NCBI GenBank assembly: GCA_037179335.1
Contig: JAKZHN010000027.1
Coordinates: 400,237-464,236 of the forward strand
DNA: 64,000 nucleotides
Reading direction: 5' to 3'
Source: Cyclaneusma minus
Lineage: Eukaryota; Ascomycota; Leotiomycetes; Marthamycetales; Marthamycetaceae
The notes beneath the pieces were generated by a model, which saw only the letters and a program-made list of their open reading frames with translations, was not told the DNA's origin and did not search any database. This document shows positions 11,586 to 22,056 of the stretch, piece by piece. Every line of letters starts with the position of its first letter. Positions within the stretch are counted from its first letter, which is position 1. A program made the translations under genes and the position numbers.

Positions 11586-12722
11586 TTTGGTGTGGTCGGA
11601 CGTGGGGAGGTGCGGAAGAGTGAAGGTGGTTGCGGACAAGGGGGAGAAGGGAAGATGGGTGCGCGATTGCGGGTGGATTGTTGCGGTCTTCAGACCTCAC
11701 GCGACGAGACCAGACGCGACAGAGACCTTGAGTGTTGACGGTGACCGCAGAAATGGGTTGCTTCGCCGCCGTTCGACATGAAGCTTAAGCGTGTTGGCAG
11801 CAGTCACATGTATCGACAGGCTCTTCGCTTCCAATCCAACCACTTGGGTTGAAAGCTCAATTTTGGAGAGACAAGAATTTTGAGGAAAATACTATTCTGT
11901 GGTCACTGCTGATGCTCAGTGGTTTATATAATGAGATGAGCTATGAACAAATCAAGGCAATGTGTCTGGGATTCAAATGGACTATAAGGTATGGACTATA
12001 TTACACCCACTCTGGCACACAGCTCAGAAGTAATTTAGGGAAACAGTGGATCGGTTTCTGAACCGTCAAGCTTCTCTTGGATCAAACTCCACTTAGGGAC
12101 AAGCTCTCTTCAAATACCTATATGCGACACTGAAAGGAGCGTGTTGGTTGGTGTTGCAAATGACATACAGAAAAGAAGATGACAAGAGACCTCATGAAGT
12201 TTGCTGCTTTTCAGTAACCAAGACGTTCCTGGCTTTCAGCGCCTGATTTCATCAGACTCCAAGCCCCTACTTACCACATGTGGATTCTGCTGTCAAACAT
12301 CTAAATGCTATCATGCTCTCGGTCTGCATTACTTAGACGTTTAGTAGGAAAAATGCAGCTGGGAGGTGATATTCTACCAGCAGACTAGTACGACAGTGAA
12401 TACGGCAGATGACTTGTGAGGGATATCATTCCCAACAGATGACAGGGCAGATGACAAAGAGGTGTACCACTATTTGCAAGGTGCAGGGAAATCCGAAAAT
12501 TCAGGTGGACTACATCTTTCCTCCTACTACCTTCAGGTGACAACGGGCTAGTATTGCCAGGCTCTACTTCTAGCTACAAACGAACAGCTGCATCCTTGGA
12601 CTTTCATCTCTAGGTCGAATTGAGGCTTTGGGCATAAGCAAAGAGGCTTCAAGTCTCTCCCTTCTCTCGTCAAAGCCGCTCCCCGTGGCATTCTCTGCCT
12701 TCAAACCCGAGCTCTGACTACC
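11586..12722. other. Divergent promoter region between two F-box genes
   Basis: This 1.1-kb stretch is shared as the upstream region of the divergent F-box genes. A short open frame at 11849-12061 has no recognisable features and is not called. The part from 11.8 to 12.6 kb is more AT-rich than the genes. Confidence 0.5.
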
Positions 12723-14666
12723 ATGAGTGATATCGCAACACATCTTCAAATACCTTGTAAGCGAGGACCATTAGCGCGGTTGGATTTGTATTTAACCCAC
12801 GACCTACCTTACCTCTCCACACATCCGACTACTCCTCTACACCATTCCCCACCAAGCGCATCTCATCGCGCAACTTCACAATACGATCGATCTACCTGCG
12901 CTGCCCCATCGCCGCGGTCAACCTCTTCCCAACACAATCGACTACTTCACCTACGTCCTCTCCCGTCAAGCAGAAGCATGTCTCCCCCGGCAACTCCACA
13001 GCGCGAGCTGCTCGTAGTTCCCAAGCCATCACTCCACGACCCACAACAGCAAGCTCGCAGCCAGACGGTCCCATCAAGCTCATCTCTTCCCGGTCGCGCC
13101 ACTGCGCAGTTCGACGGTCTCTCTGCAGAGATGCATCTGGAGATTGCGCTTCACCTGAACCTCTCCTCCGTGGCTGCTCTCTCCCGTGTGAATAAGAACA
13201 CTCACGCCCGACTCAAAGGAGAATTGGAGCACTTCAAAAGCTTGGACCCGGCGTTCGAAACCCTGGAGATCGTCAAGGACATCGAATTTTTCTCGGAAAT
13301 CCTCACTGCCGTTCTGAAGGAGCCACGTATTGCACGTTCTGCTCGATCTTTGAAACTGCCAAAGACATTCGGATTTTCAATCCGTCGTGACAACAGCAAA
13401 GCCAGGCCTAAGTATGAGAAGCTAGGATTGCAACTCGGCAAGTTGGTGAATGCCACAACGATGCTCACCGACACCGAGCGTCACGCTTGGGAAAGACGAA
13501 TTAGGATGGACCTCGAGACCAACGAAGGATTCCCGTCCATGGCATGCATTCAACTCATGCTTCCAAAGTTCACCAATCTTCGCGCCATCTCTGGAGGCAA
13601 TCCGGATATTACCAAATTCATAGCATCAAATCTCGACGCGTTTCAGCTCCTGGAAGATGTTGATCTGAATCCACACGAGGCATGGCGCGCAGACGAATGG
13701 CGAGGAAAGCTCAACATGCTTCACCTCCCCGCACTTCGAAATCTTACATTTGGGACGGTCATCAAGAAAGGGTATCGTCAGATCGATGATTTCCTCATCC
13801 ATGACCTGAATATCTCGCTCCAGCGGATCACTCCTTCAGGGCAGCGTGTTCCAGGTCCTGGCGGTCTTGTCCTCTTGAAATGCTCATTCATGGAGTTGGA
13901 CCTTCTCGAAATGTTCCTCGAGAAAGTCTTGGTTTCGACCAAAGCTTCGTACACTGTCTTGCCCCCCGCTTCAACCCCTGGAGAGAACCAGTTACGAGAG
14001 GTCAGGCTGGCTCTTGCTGCTTTGAGCATGGGTGCCATATCCGAGCCAGCTGAATTGCCCACATTTACAAAGTTACTGCTATCGAAATCGGTATCACACC
14101 TCGAAGCTCTTGCAATCGGCTCTACCGTCGAGGCCCCCGCTGGGGCAGGTACAAGAACTGATCCCACCTGTGTCCCAAAGATGAGCGGGTTTGATCAGTC
14201 CCTCCGAAGTCTGACGCATCTCCGGGTTCTGCACGCTGAGCTCTATGCATTTATTCCGAAGACTCTCGAGTCTCCCTTGAGCTTCGCGCGTGAGTGCGTC
14301 TTCGAGGGCCAAGTTCCTATGGCTGGTTTGCTTCCGGAAAGCTTGGAGACTCTGTACATCAGGGCATCGATATTTCCACCTTTGGAGCATCTTACCTTCT
14401 TGTTCAACAGTCTAGCGGAGCTGCTTGACCAAGGACGCAGTGCCGTGCCCAACCTGAAGAAGATCCTACTCCCCAGGACCTACAAAACCCACTTTGACAC
14501 CTCGCTACCAGAAAATCCGAGTCAGAGCCAACTTGAACTGCGCGATTCAGTCAAGGCCTTCGAGCAAGCTTGCACCGAGCACAAAATCTCCTACGATGGA
14601 GATGGGCAAGAGTATGAAATCTTCGATGGATTGGGAATTGATCTCCGATGGAGACCCAGACGGTAA
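12723..14666 (+). CDS. F-box-like protein
   Basis: A continuous frame of 647 aa starting at ATG 12723; an internal ATG at about 12978 (MSPPATPQREL) is an alternative. The first 120 residues are Ser/Pro/Gln-rich and probably disordered. An F-box-like segment follows at about 130-167: FDGLSAEMHLEIALHLNLSS, then VAALSRVNKNTHARL. The C-terminal half holds weak leucine-rich strands (LPALRNLTFGTV, SLRSLTHLRVLHAELYAF). It probably acts as a substrate adaptor of an SCF ligase, by family inference only. It forms a head-to-head pair with the F-box gene at 9129-11585, but the two share little beyond the F-box, so a recent duplication is not evident. Confidence 0.78.
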   Translation: MSDIATHLQIPCKRGPLARLDLYLTHDLPYLSTHPTTPLHHSPPSASHRATSQYDRSTCAAPSPRSTSSQHNRLLHLRPLPSSRSMSPPATPQRELLVVPKPSLHDPQQQARSQTVPSSSSLPGRATAQFDGLSAEMHLEIALHLNLSSVAALSRVNKNTHARLKGELEHFKSLDPAFETLEIVKDIEFFSEILTAVLKEPRIARSARSLKLPKTFGFSIRRDNSKARPKYEKLGLQLGKLVNATTMLTDTERHAWERRIRMDLETNEGFPSMACIQLMLPKFTNLRAISGGNPDITKFIASNLDAFQLLEDVDLNPHEAWRADEWRGKLNMLHLPALRNLTFGTVIKKGYRQIDDFLIHDLNISLQRITPSGQRVPGPGGLVLLKCSFMELDLLEMFLEKVLVSTKASYTVLPPASTPGENQLREVRLALAALSMGAISEPAELPTFTKLLLSKSVSHLEALAIGSTVEAPAGAGTRTDPTCVPKMSGFDQSLRSLTHLRVLHAELYAFIPKTLESPLSFARECVFEGQVPMAGLLPESLETLYIRASIFPPLEHLTFLFNSLAELLDQGRSAVPNLKKILLPRTYKTHFDTSLPENPSQSQLELRDSVKAFEQACTEHKISYDGDGQEYEIFDGLGIDLRWRPRR

Positions 14667-15187
14667 TACCTCGCATCCAGAGATCAGCAAGGTCTAACAT
14701 CGTGCTAGTTGGAAGGGACTTACGGACTTACTTCTACCGTAGCCGAGGGGAGCGAGAATTGACCTGGCCTAGGTGGAATCAGATGGTGGCTTTCTTTTGC
14801 GTTCATTTTCCGGCTTCTTTCACTGACCAGAGCATGGTCGAGGGGAGCGGCTGCTAAGGAGACGGAGGTGGATGGTGGATCGGTCAACCGGGAGCCATAA
14901 AAAAGGAGCTCCCATTGAGAAAACACCTGCCGGCATCTCCATTTTGAATCCAAAACAAGGTTTCAAGATATCATAGCTGCCACTGAGTCACGTGTGACAA
15001 TGTCTGCTACCCGGAGAAAGTGACATTTGATAATGCTTTCATAAGTAATAAACGACCCACTAGTTGAAAAGTGAAAACTTTTCGCTTGACAAATTCAGTG
15101 TCAACCCAAATTGGCCCAACTCTAAGCTGTGAAAACTCATGAGCCAAAATACACAATGTGCATTGTGCAAAAACTTCTTTCAAAACC
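14667..15187. other. Intergenic flank of an AT-rich repeat island
   Basis: Ordinary non-coding sequence follows the F-box gene and becomes AT-rich from about 15.0 kb, leading into the repeats that start at 15188. No gene was seen. Confidence 0.5.
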
Positions 15188-15246
15188 AGGGTGTGGGAAA
15201 CTAAAAGGGAAAAACTAAAATCTAAGTTTAAAATTTAAGTTTCTAA
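15188..15246. repeat. Left copy of AGGGTGTGGGAAACTAAAA repeat
   Basis: Positions 15188-15246 match 16075-16131 as a direct repeat, with about 30 nearly identical bases followed by a related AT-rich part. The right copy closes with an inverted partner near 16192-16211, which marks the repeat as a terminal inverted-repeat element. The left copy has no obvious closing partner of its own before the TA-flanked element begins. Confidence 0.7.
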
Positions 15247-15536
15247 CGAACTAAGGGGGTCCCAAATTTAAATTGAAAACTTAAGTTTTTAGTTAGAAAT
15301 TTAGGGGTAAAAGGGGTAAGTATTTTTATATTTATTTTTGGTATAAAAATACCTTAGCGAAGCGGGGGGATTTGGAATTACAGTGTAGACACAATTGCGC
15401 CACCGGTTGCAACGTTTAAAAAAAATACGACGGTATTAATTCCGTTGCGCCATTATTATATATTTGCAATCGCTATTTTTAAAAAATTGCAAAAATGACT
15501 TTAGGCTTTATTTAAATTCGAATTTGCAATTTATTG

Positions 15537-15564
<28 letters not shown>
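15537..15564. repeat. Poly-T run of 28
   Basis: An uninterrupted run of 28 T lies inside the MITE. Its exact length may be unreliable in the assembly. Confidence 0.9.
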
Positions 15565-15568
<4 letters not shown>

Positions 15569-15720
15569 TTTACAAGCATTTATATTTACTATTACACTAT
15601 TATAGCATTTAATTATACAATATATTTTAGAAAATTACTATATAAGCTATTTTCAGCCAATAGCTATACAAGCAACCATAGCCATTGGCTGCGCAAGCAA
15701 GAAAGCAAGTATGATGTTAT

Positions 15721-15760
15721 TTGGCTGCTTGGCTGCTTGGCTGCTTGGCTGCTTGGCTGT
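15721..15760. repeat. Tandem octamer TTGGCTGC, five copies
   Basis: Four perfect copies and one copy with a final T lie back to back. The array is GC-richer than the rest of the MITE interior around it. Confidence 0.92.
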
Positions 15761-16074
15761 TTGGTAGCTGTAAATAGCTTTAAATTTGCAGTCAATGGCT
15801 ATAGAGTAAAATTATGATTGCGCGATTATATAGAAATAATTGGTGGCAAAATAAAAATGGTTTTATAGTGGTATAATTAATTTTATAGTGGCCCAATTAA
15901 AATTGGTTGTGCTACTATTGTTTGTTAAATAAAAGTAATGGTTTTATAGTGGCATAATTAATTTTAATTACGCAATAGTATTAATACCGTTTAATTTTAA
16001 AATACCGTGTCGACACTGTAATTCCAGATTCCCCCGCTTCGCTAAGGTATTTTGGGGAGCCCCGGGCCAAAATT

Positions 16075-16211
16075 AGGGTGTGGGAAACTAAAAGGGAAAA
16101 ACTAAAACTTAAGTTTAAAACTTAAGTTTTTAACAAATTACGAACCCCTCTAGTTTAATTGGAACTAAACTATATATCTCTAAGTTCCTAGTTTTTAAGT
16201 TTCCCACACTC
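16075..16211. mobile_element. Small MITE-like repeat, 137 bp, with terminal inverted repeats
   Basis: It starts AGGGTGTGGGAAACTAAAA and ends with the near reverse complement TTTTTAAGTTTCCCACACTCT. The left part is duplicated at 15188. No clear target duplication is visible. It could be a separate small MITE, or the outer arm of a roughly 1-kb element (15188-16211) into which the TA-flanked MITE inserted. Confidence 0.65.
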
Positions 16212-16657
16212 TGTTCAAAACCTAGCCTGAAACTCTAAAGCCACCTTAACAAAGAACACCTCCAATCGAGTCTGCGAGTCTGCCAACAGCCCAACGCACA
16301 TTAAATACAATCCCCATTGTCCCCTGATCTTCAAAGAAACACCGCATGCGGCTCTTCCTTCTTTGCCCTCCTCAACCATGCATCACCCAAAATATTATCT
16401 ATATTCTCTAAATCTTAGCTCTGAACTTTGCCCAAAACCCTTCAAGAAATCATTTAAACCGCTGATTCTGGAGAAGCTATTGAGCATTCCATCTCGAATT
16501 TCCTTGTCAGAATAACTCTGTATTTATTCATTTCCTAAACAGCAGGGCGTATTACACCCACTTCACTTGCGTTTTTAGATCTCAACTCGTATCTAACGTC
16601 TCATCATAACGATCCATCCAAGGCTCCACAGGGAAGAAATAGAAATTACCAGCCACC
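16212..16657. other. Upstream region of the coiled-coil gene
   Basis: This is non-coding sequence between the repeat island and the ATG at 16658. The ATG sits in a good start context (CACCATGG). No specific element was recognised. Confidence 0.45.
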
Positions 16658-18289
16658 ATGGCAGCCGACTCGCGTCCCCCCAAGCGCCCCCGCACCGAAC
16701 CCGCCACTTACGAGCAAATGGAAGAAGTACTGCAGGAACTCGACAAAGTTATCGAGGATTGCAACGGAGAGCGCAAAGGGCTATTGCGCTTGCATGCCGA
16801 GGCAAGAACCGCCATTGGTCATGCAAACTTCAATTGCAATCGCGCCCTTGATGACCTAAGGGCAGAGAAGAGAAAGTACGCCGCTGCGTTTAACAGTGAC
16901 ATAACTGAAGACGGGGAGGAGAAGAAGCTTACGCTCAAGCAAAAGTATGACAAGACTAAGCAAGCGTGTAGAGGTTTGCAGGTTGATGTGAAGAGGTTGG
17001 AGGAGAAGCTGAAAGAAGCGGACGAGAGGGAGGAGAGGGATAGGCACATGGTGGATCAGTGGTGGGTGTTGGATAAGATGGAGAAGGATTATAAGAAGAA
17101 GTATGATAAGAGGTTGGAGAGGATGATGAAGGAGAATAGTGTGGAGGTGTGGAGGGAGAGGGTGAGGAAGGCGGAGCAAGCTTTGAATGAGGAGAAGGAA
17201 TGGAAAGGGGGCAGGTGGGGAGAGCCGTATGAACAGAAGGAAAAGGAGGTGGAGACGCTGCAGGAGACTTTTGGGGAACGCGATAGCAAGATTGAGGAGC
17301 TGGAAGAGTTGGTGAAGGAGCTGCGGGCAAAAAATGTTGGAGGAGGGGATAGGGTGGCCGGCGAGGAGCTGCAAAACAGGGTTGAGCAGCTGGAGAAGCT
17401 GGTCGCCGAGCAGAAAGATGAAATATCACGCACAACGGAGACGTACGCCGTAAACTCGTCAGAGTTTGAGAGGAATAACTTCGAGATAGGACATAAGGAC
17501 ACCTGGATAACCACCGAGCTGGCAAATATCAGGAATAAACTGGAGCGGGACTTTCCCAGCTGCTGGGCTAATAAGGGATTGCGGGAGTTCTTCGAAAAGG
17601 TTTCGGACGACTGGAAGGAAGAGCAGAGAAAAATAGGAGAACAAGAACGTGTTAAATTAGGTCAAATGCAAAATGACCACACGGGACGAACAAACGAGTG
17701 GGGATCAAAGCTGTTCGCAAGCATATGGAAGATGCTGGAAGAACACTGTCCGGCAGCATGGGCGGATAAGAGTACGCAGGCCATTCTCCAGCATGCGGAG
17801 AAAGAGTGGCATAGTAAAGAGGACGACCCGACATCGATGCGAGAAATGATGATCAATTATTACAACAAGAATATCCAACGGCAGTTAACCCCAGTTTTGG
17901 CGCACATGGAAGCTCTACAACGGTATATTGAAGAAAACAGGGGACGCACCGCCGAGGAGCTTCCGCCACCGCCTACCCAGCCAGGGTTTGTCTTCAAGCC
18001 GCACGATCCTTTCCACGACGTCCTCAAAGACAGTTATCAAAACAAGGATGCAGAGTATCTCAAAGCTCAAGAAGAAGCTAGAAAAAAAGCCGAAGAAGCT
18101 AAGAAGAAGGCTGAGGAAGCAGAGGCAGCAGAAAAGAAGAGGAGGTCGGACGAAAGCGAGTTGAAGAAAACGCAAGATAGGCTAAAGAAAGACAGGTTAG
18201 ACTTTTATAAACGTGAGACCGAGCTTGAGAAACAGATTGAGCAACTTAAACAAGAGAGGGATGAGAAGAATATGGAGATAGGAGATTAA
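16658..18289 (+). CDS. Coiled-coil protein of unknown function
   Basis: A single exon encodes 543 aa. A nuclear-localisation-like PPKRPRTEP stands at the N-terminus (about 7-15). Almost all the rest is charged and heptad-like, with long coiled coils at about 18-260 and 440-540, including a Lys/Glu/Ala block (KKAEEAKKKAEEAEAAEKKR). The middle part (about 280-400) has two similar segments, each with a tryptophan cluster near CWAN or AWAD (ELANIRNKLERDFPSCWANK; KMLEEHCPAAWADK), which suggests an internal duplication. I recognise no family. It lies next to the MITE island and may be lineage-restricted. The clean uninterrupted frame and start context support a real gene. Confidence 0.75.
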   Translation: MAADSRPPKRPRTEPATYEQMEEVLQELDKVIEDCNGERKGLLRLHAEARTAIGHANFNCNRALDDLRAEKRKYAAAFNSDITEDGEEKKLTLKQKYDKTKQACRGLQVDVKRLEEKLKEADEREERDRHMVDQWWVLDKMEKDYKKKYDKRLERMMKENSVEVWRERVRKAEQALNEEKEWKGGRWGEPYEQKEKEVETLQETFGERDSKIEELEELVKELRAKNVGGGDRVAGEELQNRVEQLEKLVAEQKDEISRTTETYAVNSSEFERNNFEIGHKDTWITTELANIRNKLERDFPSCWANKGLREFFEKVSDDWKEEQRKIGEQERVKLGQMQNDHTGRTNEWGSKLFASIWKMLEEHCPAAWADKSTQAILQHAEKEWHSKEDDPTSMREMMINYYNKNIQRQLTPVLAHMEALQRYIEENRGRTAEELPPPPTQPGFVFKPHDPFHDVLKDSYQNKDAEYLKAQEEARKKAEEAKKKAEEAEAAEKKRRSDESELKKTQDRLKKDRLDFYKRETELEKQIEQLKQERDEKNMEIGD

Positions 18290-19380
18290 TATACCGGAGA
18301 GGGATCTGTCCGTGCTGAATTTGGAGGAGTAGCTAAGGCGCCTTCGTAGCATGTACGGTTAGCCTTTTCTTTCAACGGCATGGGGAGCAATAAGTCTCGA
18401 CTCTCGAGTGTTTTCAGACGGCTGAGGCGCGGAATTTGACTAGAGAAGCAGAAAGGGGGTAGTGTTCAATCGAAACGCGAGGAGAGCAGAGTTGGAAAGT
18501 CTCTCGGGGAATCGAAGGTACCTATATCAATACAATTATAGAATACAGCAGAATGAAACAAGCATGGGTGCTCTCATCTTTGTAATTCCTATATAGCGGC
18601 CCCGGAAAGCCGATGACTGGATCGAAAAACACCAGCTAGTGATGAACCTAGGAGGCTCGGTGTCGGTACCGAGTAGGAGGCAGATGGCGCAGCACAGGTG
18701 GGCTGATGCGCTTCTAGTAAGAAAAAGGAGGCTAAAAAGCAGGTGTGCGTGTCGCGTGTTATTGTGCAGTCAGCTCTGTCAATGCAACTGCAAGAAAGAG
18801 CTTCGCAAGAGACAAAAAGCCAAGACGCATATGATGATCAGCCTATGGTTTCGGGTCATCATTGAGTCAAGCTGTAGGTACTGAGCCACAAGATATGTGC
18901 TTATGAGGCTGCTCATCGAGAATTTGAATATGGTTGGCTTCACCAGCGAGTGTAAAAACCACAAAGGAATCTACTGACAAAGTCCGAAAAACCTGTAGAC
19001 GTGCTAATGCTGTTCAGCGAGGGCAAAGTTGCCAAGTATTGCTCATTTCTCTCCCCCACGGCCTACATGTAAGCTCGGCCTGGACGAGGGGAAGGTAGGG
19101 GAAGAGCGGGCAAAGTATTGATTCGAAAGGAGCGAGCTGCGGGGATATGACACCGTTCCAAAAACATGGCAATGGTATATTCGACTAGAAAAGGTGCTGG
19201 CATAATTAGAGTTCATATACTCTCTCAATTGAGTCGATCCCACGTGTCAAGTCTTGCCTCAAGTTCCCCGTTATAGGGGCCTCAATAAACTTTCACCGAC
19301 GGAAACCATCAGACGATCAAGAGGTGTGTTTTCCCAATCTTCAGCTATGCACCACGTGATCCGATCCTATTTCGTGTCAG
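18290..19380. other. Intergenic region, convergent genes
   Basis: This 1.1-kb stretch lies between the coiled-coil gene and the end of the DUF7600-like gene. No open frame here has recognisable features, and no RNA gene or repeat was seen. Confidence 0.45.
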
Positions 19381-22056
19381 TCATACTCGAATCAAACCAA
19401 CAGTCAAGCAGGAGGAAAGATCTACCCATTGTTCCGCAGTCGGTGGTTCTTGCTCGTCATCACCGTACGGTTCACCTGTGACAGTACCCACTTCACAGGG
19501 ACCGATCTTAATTCCCGAACACCAACGGCGGCCGATTTCCCAGTCTGAGCCATTCCAAGAGACTTCCCATGCATGGTCACCGAAATACGTGTCGAGGGTG
19601 TGGCCCGCAGGAGTGGTCGCGTGCGGGAAAAGCCTCTGACAGGAGCCTTTCGCTCTCCTCTCATCCCAACGGCCAATGACTGCCTGCGCGCATGGGGAGT
19701 TATTGGTGTAAGAAAGTTTCATTCCCAAGCAATGCTCTTGTTCAGCGTCGTACCAGACATCGACCGTCTTGACGTTGCGGAGTGAAGCGTGGGAAAAGCC
19801 GCCATTTTCCGTCCAGTCCCAATATGGAAGAGCTTCCTTAAGTATGTAATTTTGATATCTCTTGGCTCGAATGTCCAACTCGAATTCTCTGGCCATTGAT
19901 GTCTCTGTGGAAAGGATAGTCCCGATCGAGCTGGTGCTTTGACGTCCATGGGGTTCATCGAAGTAGATGCCGCAAATATGTCCGAGGCGTGGCCTAGCTA
20001 TATCTACGATGTCTTCATCCCCAGAAGAGCCGTCGGGATCATGTTCTCGAGATATGAAGCCGAGATAATGGGTCCGATTCTGATTAGTAGAAAGCTAATG
20101 TCCATCAGCTTATAGCTCAGCTATACCGGTCAGAGAGATGATCTACTCACAATAAGTGCAGGATGATTCTCCCAGCTGTGACGGTCACCAGCCTGCCTCG
20201 TGGTCTGCATATGAGTTATCGTCTCGCCTTCCTGTAAAATGACATGCATTGGACTTCCACAAGGCCTGTCGCGGTAATCCCACCCATAGCGCTTTCCAGC
20301 AAGTTCCGTGACGGTAGGCAAATCCGCCGCGTCAGGCTGGAAATGTGCTTCAATCCCTATAATGCCCCCTGTAGAACAGAATGCAGTGATGCCAATAAGT
20401 TTGCAATTTTCCTTCCAAAGAGGTAGATGGCGGAGAAGGCACCATGACGGGAAATGCTTGACCCGCTTACGGAAGCCGGAATATGACAGACGTTCGCGGT
20501 GAGAATACCAGTTCGGGCAAGCCATTTCGTGCTCCTGACACGGCGGTCTATCCCACATGGGCTTACCCAACCGTCTCGAACCCTTGCAGAGATTGGACTC
20601 AGATTGCCAATCCTCGTCCAAGGTGACGCCAAAATCCACTCGCTGTATTCGAACCTGCTGGTGGTTAGTAACGAAAATGACAGAGGGAAATAATTCAGCG
20701 ACTCAGGCAGCTCACTCACATCGCCAAAAACTCGCAGTGTCCCTGCATTTTTACGAGTTGTTATGGCTCCATACCATACATCACCTGAATGTGGATACGG
20801 AGTATGATCGCCAAGCCAGCCTGACTTCTTGTCATCACTGCAGAATCTCACAGCGCGCAATCCATACCTACTCAAGGCGAACTCGATACCAGTGATTGGC
20901 ATGGGGATTCTAGTCATCTTCCAGGAACTGTGGTGCGGATCAATGGGATAGGAAGGGAGCACAGCATCAGGGTTCTCGGACGACTCCGGGCCAATGGGAT
21001 TCGTAGGTGTCAGCAAGGAGAGATACGGGACACCGAATGTTTCGACCGTTTGCCAGTGAAGACAGCCGCAAGAATCTAAATCGTAGCAGAAAAGGTAGCC
21101 AGAAGGAAGGGCGTCAGCAGCTGACCGCGTCGTACGCCTCTGATTCTCGCTCGTCCAGCCACGTTGAAGACTGAGAGTCTCTATTTCAGCTTTGCAAGAC
21201 ACTGCTATCAAAGCTTGCCGAAAGCAACACTCGTCAAGGTACCCTAGGATCATTAATCGCAACTCGGCTGGTAGTTGATGAATTTCACCAGTCTTTGCGA
21301 TGACGAAAGCTCCCCGTGCTCTGTGGAGGGCTCAGGAAGAGCAGCGAATGCATTGTCCAGCAGGATTGGTGACTTCGGCTCTTTCGACCACCGATCATAT
21401 TCGTCCCACCCCCTTTGGGTGTTGTGCAATAACCGCTGCCATTTGTGAGGCGGCAACCGGATGTTGATGATTTCTGACGCCATATTCCAGCAAAGACGGT
21501 GGACAATTCGAGCCTCATGGCTATCGACCTTGGCAGGAGCAGTTACCCAAATAACGCCCAACGCCGTCACTCGGAAGACTGTCTTGCCAGAAGGGTCAGG
21601 TTATCTGGAGTACCGAGTCGCAGGTAGTTTCCCGATTTTGAGCGACGACTTGGTCCTTGACGTGAACGTTTCGCATCCTTGTAGAAGCTTGCCAACATCA
21701 GTCACGAGAGTGTCAGAGAGGTGATCCGGTGTTCCAGATGGACTCAAAAGTGTAACTACGATATGTCAGCACCCGAAAAGGATGGTTTTCTAAAGGATCA
21801 TCTTACTTGCTCGCACTTCCTCGCCAGCAAACACCGTCGATTCGCACAACGCACAACGCCTCGACATGATGGCGACATAGAAAAGATTCTGATTGTCGGA
21901 TTTGGAGCATCCAGGTTGTTCCGATTCGAATTTGTAGCCCCATTCTTCGTACAGGGCACGGGAAATGCTGTGCCTGGCATTACCTGCTCCAACGAGAGTT
22001 GTGTCTTCGGGAAAATCCTCAGGAAAACGTTGACGCTCTGCCCTTGGACTCGCCAT
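19381..22056 (-). CDS. F-box/DUF7600-like fungal protein, multi-exon, possibly decaying
   Basis: Visible parts in order: exon from ATG 22056 to 21807 with a paired-Cys motif (RCALCESTVF). An intron to about 21759 leads to a second exon. An F-box-like segment (GEIHQLPAELRLMILGYLDE) lies near 21277, followed by GLRAVRFCSDDKKSGWLGD and GDVWYGAI. Two clean introns follow (20655-20719, 20080-20150), then REHDPDGSSGDED, FDEPHG and the stop at 19381. The GLRAV..D.K.SGWLG and REHDPDG parts resemble DUF7600 proteins, which often carry an F-box. Two problems appear upstream of the F-box: an in-frame TAA at 21601-21603, and a frame change between about 21300 and 21345. A weak GTCACC donor with the CCTCCACAG acceptor could repair the second. 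It is either a gene with unusual introns or a recent pseudogene. The C-terminal two thirds are well supported. Confidence 0.65.

Larger units (their letters stand above)
15352..16047. mobile_element. Non-autonomous TA-flanked inverted-repeat element (MITE, Tc1/mariner-like)
   Basis: The 696-bp element is bounded by terminal inverted repeats of about 41 bp, starting CCTTAGCGAAGCGGGGG on the left. The right end is the near-perfect reverse complement, with about three mismatches. Each end is flanked by TA (15350-15351 and 16048-16049), the target duplication of the Tc1/mariner/pogo superfamily. It encodes no transposase and is strongly AT-rich inside. Subterminal sequence also repeats in inverted form (acggtattaat on the left, attaataccgt on the right). 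It contains a 28-T run at 15537-15564, an octamer array at 15721-15760, and a repeated ggttttatagtggcataatt segment near 15855 and 15940. Confidence 0.85.
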
